Assembly (NCBI RefSeq): GCF_030053155.1
Contig: NZ_CP125640.1
Location: forward strand, 2,542,001-2,606,000
Length of the DNA stretch: 64,000 nt
Source: Rhizobium sp. BT03
Lineage (GTDB): Bacteria > Pseudomonadota > Alphaproteobacteria > Rhizobiales > Rhizobiaceae
Direction: 5' to 3'
Position numbers and translations under genes: made by a program. Numbering within the stretch: the stretch's first letter is position 1; each line of letters opens with the position of its first letter. Shown piece by piece: positions 25,462 through 35,176 of the stretch. The notes under the pieces were generated by a model. The model ran no database searches. It saw only the letters and a program-made list of their open reading frames with translations, and was not told the DNA's origin.

Positions 25462-26877
25462 ATGGATGCAGGAAACAGCTTTCTTCATCCGGACCGGCTC
25501 TTTCCGGCCGACCCGGCAACACGGACCATTGCGCGCGACCTCTACGAGACGGTGCGCAATCTGCCGATCGTCAGCCCGCACGGGCATACCGAACCCGCCT
25601 GGTTCGCCGACGACAAGCCCTTCGAAGATGCGGCCTCGCTGCTGGTCATCCCCGATCACTATCTCTTCCGGATGCTGCACAGCGTCGGCGTTCCCTTGGA
25701 CGAGCTCGGCGTTCCCAGGCTCGACGGCAAGCCGGTGGCTGCGGGGCGGACGATCTGGCGAACCTTTGCCAAGCATTATCATCTCTTCCGCGGAACGCCG
25801 TCGAGCCTCTGGGTCGACCACGCCATGTCGGCCGTGCTCGGCTGCACCGAGCCGCTGACATCAGACAATGCCGATGCGCTCTACGACCATATCAATGCTC
25901 AGCTTGCCCTTCCCGAATTCCGCCCGCGGGCGCTGCATCAGCGATTCGGCATCGAAACGATCGCGACGACGGAGGGCGCGCTTGACCCGCTGACGCATCA
26001 TCAGAAGATGGCCGCCGACGGCTGGATCGGCAAGGTGCGCACCACCTACCGGCCGGACAGCGTCACCGATCCGGATGCGGTCGGCTTCCGCGATAATCTC
26101 ATCAAGTTCGGCGAGATCACCGGCGCTGACGTGACGCGCTGGGAGGGCCTGATCGAGGCGCACCGGCGCCGGCGCGCCTATTTCCGCCAGTTCGGCGCCA
26201 CCGCGACCGATCACGGCGTGCCCACAGCCTTCACCGCCGATCTGCCGCTTGCGGAAAAGCAGGCGCTGCTCGACAAGGCGCTGAGGGGGCCGCTGTCGGC
26301 TGCGGAGGCGGAACTCTTCCGCGGCCAGATGATGACCGAGATGGCCGGGCTTTCGGCCGAGGACGGCATGGTCATGCAGATCCATGCGGGGTCGCGGCGC
26401 AACACCGACAGCGGGCTGTTTGCGACGCGCGGCCCGAATATGGGCGCCGATATTCCGACCCGCACCGACTGGGTCGGCGGCCTCAATGCGCTGCTTTCCA
26501 GATACGGCCATGCGCCGGGGCTGCGGGTGCTGCTCTTCACCCTCGACGAGACGACCTATGCGCGCGAAATGGCGCCGATGGTCGGCCATTGGCCCTGCCT
26601 GATGATCGGCCCGCCCTGGTGGTTCCACGACAGCCCGCTCGGCATCCGCCGCTATCTCGACCAGGTGGTGGAAACGGCAGGCTTCGCCAATATGGCCGGT
26701 TTCAATGACGATACGCGGGCGCTGCTTTCGATCCCGGCGCGGCATGATGTCTGGCGCCGCGAAGTCTGCCGCTTCCTCGCCGGCCTTGCCGCCGAGCACC
26801 GGATTTCCGAGAGCGATGCCGCGATCGTGGCGGGCGAACTTTCCTATGGCAATGCGAAGAAGGCCTACAAGCTGTGA
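25462..26877 (+). CDS. uxaC: Glucuronate isomerase
   Basis: A 471-residue UxaC protein with the N-terminal metal-binding HGHTEP, the segment ADDKPFEDAASLLVIPDHYL, and MQIHAGSRRNTD in the second half. The end is GNAKKAYKL. It isomerises D-glucuronate to D-fructuronate, or galacturonate to tagaturonate. The GGGAGGAATACTG before the ATG is a good ribosome site. The stop overlaps the GTG of the next gene, the fructuronate reductase, so the pair carries the first two steps of hexuronate use. No kdgK, uxuA or transporter is adjacent. Confidence 0.94.
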   Translation: MDAGNSFLHPDRLFPADPATRTIARDLYETVRNLPIVSPHGHTEPAWFADDKPFEDAASLLVIPDHYLFRMLHSVGVPLDELGVPRLDGKPVAAGRTIWRTFAKHYHLFRGTPSSLWVDHAMSAVLGCTEPLTSDNADALYDHINAQLALPEFRPRALHQRFGIETIATTEGALDPLTHHQKMAADGWIGKVRTTYRPDSVTDPDAVGFRDNLIKFGEITGADVTRWEGLIEAHRRRRAYFRQFGATATDHGVPTAFTADLPLAEKQALLDKALRGPLSAAEAELFRGQMMTEMAGLSAEDGMVMQIHAGSRRNTDSGLFATRGPNMGADIPTRTDWVGGLNALLSRYGHAPGLRVLLFTLDETTYAREMAPMVGHWPCLMIGPPWWFHDSPLGIRRYLDQVVETAGFANMAGFNDDTRALLSIPARHDVWRREVCRFLAGLAAEHRISESDAAIVAGELSYGNAKKAYKL

Positions 26878-28331
26878 GCGAACGACTGCAGACCCTTTCC
26901 GGCCTCGCCCCGACGGCGAAGCTTCCCGCCTATGACCGCAGCCGGCTGAAAAGCGGCATCCTGCATCTGGGTCCCGGCGCCTTTTTTCGCGCGCATTTCG
27001 CGCCGTTTACGGATGGCGCGCTCGCAGCCGACGGCGGCGACTGGGGTATCGAGGTGGCAAGCCTGCGCACCGCCGATGTCGCCGACAATCTGAGTGCCCA
27101 GAACGGGCTTTATACGACGTTGATCCGTGACACCTCGGGAACGACGGGCGAGGTGATCGGCTCGATCCTGAAGGCGCATGTGGCGCCGCGCGATCCGGCC
27201 GGCCTGCTGGCGCGGCTCGAAGATCCCGATATCCGCATCGTCAGCATGACGGTGACGGAAAAGGCCTATGGTTTCGATCCCGCAACCGGCGGCCTCGACC
27301 TCAAACATCCCGATATCGTCGCCGACCTCGCCAACCGGCATGCGCCGCGCGGCGTCATCGGCTATCTCGTCGAAGGCCTTGCGCGCCGGCGGCAGAAGGG
27401 CATCGCACCCTTTACGCCGCTCAGCTGCGACAACCTGCCGAGCAACGGCGCTGTTTTGAAACGCCTGGTGCTCGAATTCACCTCCCGTATCGATGCCGAT
27501 CTGCACCGCTGGATCGAAGCGAATGTGCCCTTCCCTTCGACGATGGTCGATCGCATCACGCCGGCCAGCACCGACGCGACCTACGCCGATGCCGAGCGGC
27601 TGACCGGCCGCACGGATATGGCGGCGATCGAGACCGAGCCCTTTACGCAATGGGTCATCGAAGACCATTTCGCCAATGGCCGGCCGGCCTGGGAAAAGGT
27701 GCGCGGCGCGCTGATGGTCGAAGACGTCTCGGCCTATGAGAAGATGAAGCTCCGGATGCTGAACGGCGCCCATTCGCTGCTCGCCTATCTCGGTTATATC
27801 GGCGGCTATGAATTCATCCGCGACGTGATGGACGATGCTGCCTTGGCAGCGCTTGCCTACCGCCATATGCATGCAGCGGCGAGAACGCTTGATCCCGTTC
27901 CCGGCATCGATCTCGACGACTATGCCAATGAATTGATAGCACGCTTTGCAAATAAGGCGATCGCCCATCGCACCTATCAGATCGCCATGGACGGCACCCA
28001 GAAACTGCCGCAGCGGCTGCTGGAACCGGCCTGCGAGGCGCTGGCGCATGGCGACCGGGCGGAGACCTATGCGATCGCCGTGGCGGCCTGGATGCGCTAT
28101 GCGATCGGCGAACACGGCAATGGCGAGCGCTTCGAGCTGCGCGATCCCCGGGCCGCGGAAATCGCGGCGCTGATCGCCGATGTCCCGCGCACCGGCCCGG
28201 CGATTTCGGCGGCTCTCTTCACCCTGCCCGGATTGTTCCCGGCGGCTTTGACCGGACACCGCGCCTGGGCGCAGGATGTCTCGGACAAGCTGGAGATTTT
28301 GATTCAGGACGACCGGCTGCCGTTGTTTTGA
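26874..28331 (+). CDS. uxuB: Fructuronate reductase / mannitol dehydrogenase family
   Basis: A 485-residue long-chain polyol dehydrogenase with ILHLGPGAFFRAHFA (Rossmann start), SMTVTEKAYGFD, LSCDNLPSNG and the catalytic region VEDVSAYEKMKLRMLNGAHS with its conserved Lys. The family includes mannitol, arabinitol and fructuronate enzymes. Overlap with uxaC (GTGA) argues for UxuB, the NADH reductase that makes D-mannonate from fructuronate. The start is GTG within the uxaC stop. Specificity within the family is inferred only from this context. Confidence 0.85.
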   Translation: MSERLQTLSGLAPTAKLPAYDRSRLKSGILHLGPGAFFRAHFAPFTDGALAADGGDWGIEVASLRTADVADNLSAQNGLYTTLIRDTSGTTGEVIGSILKAHVAPRDPAGLLARLEDPDIRIVSMTVTEKAYGFDPATGGLDLKHPDIVADLANRHAPRGVIGYLVEGLARRRQKGIAPFTPLSCDNLPSNGAVLKRLVLEFTSRIDADLHRWIEANVPFPSTMVDRITPASTDATYADAERLTGRTDMAAIETEPFTQWVIEDHFANGRPAWEKVRGALMVEDVSAYEKMKLRMLNGAHSLLAYLGYIGGYEFIRDVMDDAALAALAYRHMHAAARTLDPVPGIDLDDYANELIARFANKAIAHRTYQIAMDGTQKLPQRLLEPACEALAHGDRAETYAIAVAAWMRYAIGEHGNGERFELRDPRAAEIAALIADVPRTGPAISAALFTLPGLFPAALTGHRAWAQDVSDKLEILIQDDRLPLF

Positions 28332-28350
28332 GATTTTCTGACCTAGGAAA

Positions 28351-28553
28351 GGGCGTGCCGTAGCCGTCCCCCTCTGCCCTGCCGGGCATCTCCCCCACAG
28401 GTGGGGAGATTGGCTGGGCTCGCTGGCTTCCCCAAACAACTGGCGTCACAGCCCGGTGAAACGACAGACGGATGCAAAGGTTTGGCCACTTGTAATCTCC
28501 CCACCCGTGGGGGAGATGCCCGGCAGGGCAGAGGGGGCGGCCACGGCGTGCCC
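28351..28553. repeat. RIME-like inverted repeat element
   Basis: Two arms of about 60 bases (28351-28411 and 28495-28553) are inverted copies with only a few mismatches, around an 83-base centre. Each arm has the sequence CTGCCCTGCCGGGCATCTCC and a small internal hairpin ATCTCCCC/GGGGAGAT. This matches what is known of Rhizobium-specific intergenic mosaic elements. It lies between uxuB and a convergent gene and may also end transcription. Confidence 0.85.
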
Positions 28554-28602
28554 TCTCATCGGTACCCTCGGAGTGCTCGAGCACACAAAGAAATTCGACC
28601 CA

Positions 28603-31053
28603 TCACGTCTTCACCCGCGCCATATCGGGATCGTAGAGCGGTGCCAGCGACACCTTGCAGGGGATGCGTTCCCTGGCGACGTCGAGCTCATAAGTGCCGG
28701 AGAGGACGAAATCCTCCGTGACGCCATCGGCATTGCGGACATAACCGTAGCCGATCGGTTTGCCCAGCGTGTAGCCGAAGCCGCCACTCGACAGCCAGCC
28801 GACGCGTTTGCCGTCGCGATAGATGGTTTCGCGGCCGAGCAGCACGATATCGGGATCGTCGGGAACGAAGCAGGCGAGGCGCTTCTTCACTCCCTCTTTA
28901 AGCTGGCGCTCGATCGCCTCGCGGCCGCGGAAGGGAATGTTCTTTTTGATCTTCACCGCCCAGCCGAGGCCGGCTTCAACAGGCGTGTGGTCGGGGCCGA
29001 TATCGGAGCCCCAGGCGCGATAGCCTTTCTCCAGCCGGCAGCTCTCGATGGCGCGGTAGCCGGCATTGACGAGGCCGAATTCGCCGCCTGATGCCATCAA
29101 CACGTCATAGACCGTGGTCGCGTATTCGATGGGAATATGCAGTTCGTAGCCAAGCTCGCCGACATAGGTGATCCGCAACGCCCGCACCGGGCAGCCCGAT
29201 ATGCCGATGGTTCTGACCTGGCCGAAGGGGAAAGCGGCGTTCGACACGTCGCTGCCGGTCACCTTTTCCAGCACCGCGCGTGCATTCGGTCCCATCAGCG
29301 ACAACACGGAGTAGGCTGAGGTGACGTCGACCAGCTCGGCATGCATCTCCGCCGGAATATTGCGGGCGATCCAGTTGAAATCATGGGTGGCGAAACCGGT
29401 GCCGGTGACGATGTAATATTCGTTCTCGGCGACGCGGGCGACGGTCAGATCGCATTCGATGCCGCCCTTGTCGTTCAGCATCTGCGTGTAGATGAGCGAT
29501 CCCACGGGTCTTGCGACATCGTTGGCGGCGATCCAGGAGAGGGCCGCCTCGGCATCCCTGCCCTTCAGCACGAATTTGGCGAAGGAGGTCTGATCGAAGA
29601 TGACGGCCGCCTCGCGCACCGCCCTGTGCTCGCGGCCGACGGCCTCGAACCAGTTCTGCCTGGAATAGCTGTAGATATCCCTAGGCTCCTCGTTAGCGAA
29701 GAGATCGGCAAACCAGTTCGGCCGCTCCCAGCCGAGCTTTTCGCCGAAACAGGCGCCCTGCGCTTTCAGCCGGTCGTAGAGCGGCGATTTGCGGCAGGGG
29801 CGGCCGCTCGCATGCTCCTCGAACGGCCAGGCCATGGTGTAGTGCTTGCCATAGGCTTCGAGCGTACGGGTGCGCACCCAGTCGGTATCGAAGTGGGGGC
29901 GGCCGAAACGGCGGATGTCGACCGGCCAGAGATCATAGGGCGGCTCGCCCTTCGTCACCCATTCGGCAAGCGCCATGCCGGCGCCGCCGGCCGAGGCGAT
30001 GCCGAAGGCGTTGAAGCCGGCGCCGACGAAGAAGTTCTTCAGATCCGGCGCCTCGCCGAGAATGAAGTTACCGTCCGGCGTAAAACTTTCCGGGCCGTTC
30101 AACAGCTGCTTGACGCCGACATTCTCAAGCGCCGGAACGCGGCCGAGCGCCTGTTCCATGATCTGCTCGAAATGGTCGAAATTGCTGTCGAGCAGCGTGT
30201 AGTGGAAACCTTCGGGGATGCCGTTTTGCGCCCAGGGAATGGGGTTCGGCTCGTAACCGCCCATGACGATGCCGCCGACCTCTTCCTTGTAATAGGTCAG
30301 GCGATCGGGATCGCGCAGCGTCGGCAGGTTGGAGGGCACGCCGAAGGATTCGGTGATGATATATTGATGTTCGACGGAGACCAGCGGCACGTTGACGCCG
30401 AAGCGCTGGCCAAAGGCGCGCGTCCATTGGCCGGCGCAGACGACGACGCGCTCGCATTCGATACGGCCCTCAGCGGTAACGACGGCGCGGATTCTTCCCT
30501 TGTCGATTTCGAGATCGAGAACCTCGGTATCCTCGAAGATCGAAACACCCGACAGGCGGGCGCCCTTCGCCAGCGCCTGGGTGATGTCGGAGGGATTGGC
30601 CTGGCCGTCTGTGGGAAGAAAGGCGGCGCCGACGAGATCGTCAGTTGTCATCAGCGGCCAGAGATCGAAGGCTTCCTGCGGCGTCAGCAATTGCATTTCG
30701 AGGCCGAAGGACTGCGCCGTGGTCGCCTGGCGCTTGACCTCGGTCCAGCGCTCCTCGTTGCAGGCAAGGCGCAGGCCGCCATTCATCTTCCAGCCGGTGC
30801 CGAGGCCGGTTTCCTCTTCCAGCCGCTTGTAGAGATCGACGGAATAGCCGAGCAGCTGGGTGATATTGGCGCTGCTGCGCAGCTGGCCGACGAGGCCGGC
30901 GGCATGGAAGGTGGTGCCCGAAGTCAGCTTCTTGCGCTCCAACAGGACGGTATCGGTCCAGCCGAGCTTGCCGAGATGATAGGCTGTCGAGCAGCCGATG
31001 ATACCGCCGCCGATGACCACGGCTTTCGCCGTCTTCGGTAATTGTCTCGTCAT
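28603..31053 (-). CDS. FAD-dependent sarcosine/dimethylglycine dehydrogenase-like protein
   Basis: An 816-residue protein built from a DAO-type FAD domain (1 to about 390, with the VVIGGGIIGCSTAYHLG dinucleotide motif and a GTTFHAAGLVGQLRSS flavin-attachment-type segment), a linker, and a GcvT-like folate-binding domain (about 440-810, SLMGPNARAVLEKVTG, TYVGELGYELHIP, EAGLGWAVKIKK). This is the layout of dimethylglycine and sarcosine dehydrogenases, which demethylate N-methylglycines and pass the one-carbon unit to tetrahydrofolate. Its start touches the stop of a choline-kinase-like gene, which fits choline/betaine-derived substrates. Exact substrate is not provable here. Confidence 0.85.
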   Translation of the reverse strand: MTRQLPKTAKAVVIGGGIIGCSTAYHLGKLGWTDTVLLERKKLTSGTTFHAAGLVGQLRSSANITQLLGYSVDLYKRLEEETGLGTGWKMNGGLRLACNEERWTEVKRQATTAQSFGLEMQLLTPQEAFDLWPLMTTDDLVGAAFLPTDGQANPSDITQALAKGARLSGVSIFEDTEVLDLEIDKGRIRAVVTAEGRIECERVVVCAGQWTRAFGQRFGVNVPLVSVEHQYIITESFGVPSNLPTLRDPDRLTYYKEEVGGIVMGGYEPNPIPWAQNGIPEGFHYTLLDSNFDHFEQIMEQALGRVPALENVGVKQLLNGPESFTPDGNFILGEAPDLKNFFVGAGFNAFGIASAGGAGMALAEWVTKGEPPYDLWPVDIRRFGRPHFDTDWVRTRTLEAYGKHYTMAWPFEEHASGRPCRKSPLYDRLKAQGACFGEKLGWERPNWFADLFANEEPRDIYSYSRQNWFEAVGREHRAVREAAVIFDQTSFAKFVLKGRDAEAALSWIAANDVARPVGSLIYTQMLNDKGGIECDLTVARVAENEYYIVTGTGFATHDFNWIARNIPAEMHAELVDVTSAYSVLSLMGPNARAVLEKVTGSDVSNAAFPFGQVRTIGISGCPVRALRITYVGELGYELHIPIEYATTVYDVLMASGGEFGLVNAGYRAIESCRLEKGYRAWGSDIGPDHTPVEAGLGWAVKIKKNIPFRGREAIERQLKEGVKKRLACFVPDDPDIVLLGRETIYRDGKRVGWLSSGGFGYTLGKPIGYGYVRNADGVTEDFVLSGTYELDVARERIPCKVSLAPLYDPDMARVKT

Positions 31054-31929
31054 TTATCGATCCTGTTCAAAGGCTTGATAGGCGCGCTCGAAACGCGCGA
31101 GATTTTCGGCCGTGTAGGCGGCATAATCGAAGTCGATGGTGGAATGGATTTCCGAAATCATGCTCCAGAGCGTCTCGCGCAGCAGCGAGGCGCATTTCAT
31201 CGCGCTATAGCGGCGGCTGAGATCCGATGTCAGCGGCCGGTCGAAATAGGCCTCCAGCATCATCCGCTCGGCCGCTTCAGAGAACTCGTTGTTGGAGGCC
31301 AGTCCGCCGAGATCGAACAGCGGGGTGTTGAATCCGGCATAATCCCAGTCGATCAGCCAGAGCCGCTTGCCGTCGTCGAGAAAATTGGCGGCCAGCAGGT
31401 CGTTGTGGCCGAAGGCGATCTCGAACGGCCCTGCCGCTTGTTCCAGCGTCTCGGCCCCGCCCAGCAGCGCCGGCAGCAGCGGCAGATAGGGGCTGCCCGA
31501 CTCCTTCAGGCTGGCGGCGTAGTCGCGGATGACGTGGAAGACCCAGAAGATCATCGCCTGGCCGCGGAAATGCCGGGCGATGTCGTGATGGCAGGCGCGG
31601 ATGAGCGGAACGATCCGGGCGAGCATATCCGGTGTCCTTACGTCCTCCGGCGACAGCGCCCTCGCCTCGATATAATCGAGCACCAGCACGCCGGGCGAAT
31701 GGTGGATGACAGCAGGCGACAGGCCGGCGGCATGCGCCGCGCGGCTTGCGGCAAGCTCGTTCTGGCGGCTGATGTGATGGATCGGAATATCGGTGCCGAG
31801 TCTGACCACGCAGCGCGCGACGGCATCGCTGACCAGATAGTTCCGGTTGGTGATGCCGCCCGAGATCGGCGAGATTTCGATCGGGCCCCGCCAAATGCCG
31901 AGCGCATGAATCCTATCTTCAGGCGTCAT
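31054..31929 (-). CDS. Choline/ethanolamine kinase-like phosphotransferase (APH fold)
   Basis: A 291-residue APH-fold kinase with an N-terminal ISGGITNRNYLV loop, the catalytic FGHNDLLAANFLDDG (Brenner motif with Asp) and the metal-binding LIDWDYAGFNTPLFDLGG. This pattern is closest to bacterial choline kinases such as LicA. It is directly followed, with no gap, by the sarcosine/dimethylglycine dehydrogenase-like gene, so both are one transcript. A role in choline or related amino-alcohol metabolism is likely, but thiamine kinase or other small-alcohol kinases share the motifs. Confidence 0.78.
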   Translation of the reverse strand: MTPEDRIHALGIWRGPIEISPISGGITNRNYLVSDAVARCVVRLGTDIPIHHISRQNELAASRAAHAAGLSPAVIHHSPGVLVLDYIEARALSPEDVRTPDMLARIVPLIRACHHDIARHFRGQAMIFWVFHVIRDYAASLKESGSPYLPLLPALLGGAETLEQAAGPFEIAFGHNDLLAANFLDDGKRLWLIDWDYAGFNTPLFDLGGLASNNEFSEAAERMMLEAYFDRPLTSDLSRRYSAMKCASLLRETLWSMISEIHSTIDFDYAAYTAENLARFERAYQAFEQDR

Positions 31930-31942
31930 GCATCATCCCCCG

Positions 31943-31990
31943 GAGCATGATACCGAAAAGTGTGCGCGGTTTTCGGACGACATCATGCTC
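31943..31990. repeat. Short palindromic intergenic repeat (GAGCATGAT type)
   Basis: An imperfect 48-base palindrome: GAGCATGAT with CCGAAAA on the left and TTTTCGG with ATCATGCTC on the right. Sequences of this type are scattered in many Rhizobiales genomes. It sits between the ATPase gene stop and the choline-kinase-like gene. Confidence 0.75.
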
Positions 31991-32005
31991 TAACTATTTA
32001 AGCTA

Positions 32006-32025
32006 GAACAGGATTCTTCCTGTTC
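32006..32025 (-). terminator. Hairpin after the sugar ABC operon
   Basis: GAACAGGA at 32006-32013 pairs with TCCTGTTC at 32018-32025 around a four-base loop. It lies 57 bases after the end of the minus-strand ABC operon and before the next minus-strand gene. It could terminate the operon, though the T-rich tract on the minus strand is short. Confidence 0.45.
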
Positions 32026-32082
32026 CAGCGGCCCCTTCTCGAAATGATGGGGCAGAGCAGGATCGGCTGTCAAGCAGGGCGG

Positions 32083-33159
<1,077 letters not shown>

Positions 33160-33191
33160 CGTCTCAAAACCCCTCTCGTTTCATTTACCGG

Positions 33192-34265
33192 TTACTTCGT
33201 TCTTGCGCGCCAATCGGCGTATTTCGGACTGTCCGGGCCGACCGGCAACGGCACTTCGGCGCCGCTGTCGGAGGACTGGTAGATGGCGGTCACGAGTTCC
33301 AGTGCCCGGCGGGCATCCACCGTCGTCACCGGCAGCGGCCCCTGGCCGCTAAGGAAGGCGTGGAACTGGCCCATCTGGGTGGTAAACCTGGGGGCGACCG
33401 GCTGCCAATCGCTGACCACCCGGTCGATCTTCTCCCTGATGTCGTCATTGGCGGCGATGATCTTCCAGGGGTCCTTGCCCGGCGTATAGGGCTCATGGCT
33501 GCTTTCGAAGGTGACATTCTCGAAGTGCAGCCTCAGCCGGCTCAACTGTTCCTGCGATCCCAGCGTGCAGGACAGCGAGACGAAGGCGCCGCTTTCCATC
33601 AGCAGGCTGGCGGAGGCGCAATCCTCGACCTCGATATCGTTGACGCGGGTGGCGACGCGGCCGAAGACCCTTGCCGCCGGGCCCATCAGATGCATCATCA
33701 TGTCGTGAAGATGCAGCGCATGGGTGACGAGCACGCCGCCGAGTTCGGTGGCCCATTTGCCGCGCCAGGGCACGGCGTAATATTCCGGTTTGCGCAGCCA
33801 GAAGGTTTCGACCGAGGCCGTATAGGCTTTGCCGGCAATACCGGCGTCGATGATCCGCTTGGCCTTCTGGATGCCGTCGCCGTAGCGATACTGGAAGATC
33901 GGCATCAGCACGCCTTTGGCGGCTTTCTCCGCTGCCATGATCGTATCGACGGCGGCAAGCGAGCCGGTCAGCGGCTTTTCGCAAACGACATGCTTGCCGG
34001 CGGCGAGCGCTGCGACCACCTGCTCCAGATGGACGCCGGGAGGCGTGCAGATATCGATGATGTCGATCGTGTCGTCGGCGAGCAGCTCCGCAAAGGAGGT
34101 GGTGCGCCGTTCGATGCCGAACTCATCGCCGACCGCGGCCAGACGCTCCTCATTCAGGTCGCAGATCGCCACGACCTTGAACTTGTCGGCATGCGGCAGA
34201 TAGCCCTCGACGATATGCGAACGGCCGATGCCGCAGCCGACGATCGCGACGGTCTTGATGCTCAT
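33192..34265 (-). CDS. Gfo/Idh/MocA family dehydrogenase (ABC operon)
   Basis: A 357-residue NAD(P)-dependent sugar dehydrogenase. It has the Rossmann start VAIVGCGIGRSHIVEG, ICTPPGVHLEQV and the conserved EKP (HVVCEKPLTG). A C-terminal alpha/beta domain follows with HALHLHDMMMHLMG carrying the catalytic His residues. Such enzymes oxidise cyclic sugars, inositols or sugar acids. ATG 34265 (MSIKTVAIVG) is chosen with GGGAAAA before it; an ATG at 34289 overlapping the permease stop would add eight residues. It lies inside the ABC operon, so it probably acts on the imported sugar. Confidence 0.88.
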   Translation of the reverse strand: MSIKTVAIVGCGIGRSHIVEGYLPHADKFKVVAICDLNEERLAAVGDEFGIERRTTSFAELLADDTIDIIDICTPPGVHLEQVVAALAAGKHVVCEKPLTGSLAAVDTIMAAEKAAKGVLMPIFQYRYGDGIQKAKRIIDAGIAGKAYTASVETFWLRKPEYYAVPWRGKWATELGGVLVTHALHLHDMMMHLMGPAARVFGRVATRVNDIEVEDCASASLLMESGAFVSLSCTLGSQEQLSRLRLHFENVTFESSHEPYTPGKDPWKIIAANDDIREKIDRVVSDWQPVAPRFTTQMGQFHAFLSGQGPLPVTTVDARRALELVTAIYQSSDSGAEVPLPVGPDSPKYADWRARTK

Positions 34266-34288
34266 GTCGCTTTTTCCCATTGCCGCCA

Positions 34289-35176
34289 TCAGCGCTTCAT
34301 GCCCGTCGTGGCGATGCCCTCTATCAGCAGGCGCTGGAAGAACAGGAAGAAGAAGAACACTGGCACGAGCGTCAGCGTCGACATGGCGAACAAGCCGCCC
34401 CAATCCGATGCGCTGGTGGAATCCACGAAGGTGCGCAGGCCGAGCTGGATCGTATAGGTGTTCATATCGTTCAGGTAGATCAGCGGACCGAAGAAATCGT
34501 CCCAGGTCCAGATGAAGGAGAAGATGGCGGCCGTCGCCAAGACCGGCAGCGACAGCGGCAGCATGATCTTCCAGTAGATGCGCCAGGCGCTGCAGCCGTC
34601 CATCATGGCGGCTTCGTCGAGTTCGCGCGGGATGCCGCGGAAGAACTGCACCATCAGGAAGATGAAGAAGGCGTCGCTTGCCAGGAACTTCGGCACGACG
34701 AGCGGCAGGATGGTGTTGACCCAGCCGAGGTTGAGGAAGAGCACATATTGCGGGATCAGCGTCACGTGATAGGGGATCATCAGCGTGCCGAGCATGATCG
34801 CGAACCAGAAATTGCGGCCGGCAAAACGCAGCCGGGCAAAGGCGAAGGCCGTCAGCGAACAGGCGATGACATTGCCGGTCACGACAAGCAGCGAAATGAC
34901 CAGCGAATTCCAGAAGAACCGGCCGAAGCTGACATCGAGGCCGACCCAGCCACGCGCATAGGAGGAGAAATCGATCGACGACGGAATGAGCGAGGTCGAT
35001 GAGAAGATCTCGGTCTCCGGCCTGACCGATGCCGAAACCATCCACAACAGCGGATAGACCATCAGCAGCGATGCGGCGATCAGCAGGGCGTGGATGATGA
35101 GCGACGCCGGCAGGCTCCGTTTGGTGATATCCGATGGCGGCCTGGCCGCGGTGACGGAAGCGGTCATCTCAGTCAT
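34289..35176 (-). CDS. Sugar ABC transporter permease (MalG type)
   Basis: A 295-residue CUT1 permease with six membrane helices and the EAA loop ELDEAAMMDGCSAWRIYWKIMLPLS (residues about 185-210) that contacts the ATPase. The protein begins with a cytoplasmic tail before the first helix (LLIAASLLMVYPLLWMVSAS). Its start overlaps the end of the upstream permease by eight bases, and the next gene overlaps or follows within 24 bases. It forms the membrane channel together with the MalF-type partner. Confidence 0.92.
   Translation of the reverse strand: MTEMTASVTAARPPSDITKRSLPASLIIHALLIAASLLMVYPLLWMVSASVRPETEIFSSTSLIPSSIDFSSYARGWVGLDVSFGRFFWNSLVISLLVVTGNVIACSLTAFAFARLRFAGRNFWFAIMLGTLMIPYHVTLIPQYVLFLNLGWVNTILPLVVPKFLASDAFFIFLMVQFFRGIPRELDEAAMMDGCSAWRIYWKIMLPLSLPVLATAAIFSFIWTWDDFFGPLIYLNDMNTYTIQLGLRTFVDSTSASDWGGLFAMSTLTLVPVFFFFLFFQRLLIEGIATTGMKR

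Noticed and set aside
29341..31041. A 566-codon plus-strand open frame over the flavoprotein gene
   Set aside because: Shadow of the 816-aa FAD protein with its intact dinucleotide motif.
34266..35045. N-terminal extension of the Gfo/Idh gene at 33192 by 260 codons
   Set aside because: The extension is antiframe sequence inside the MalG-type permease gene; the Rossmann start begins right after the ATG at 34265.
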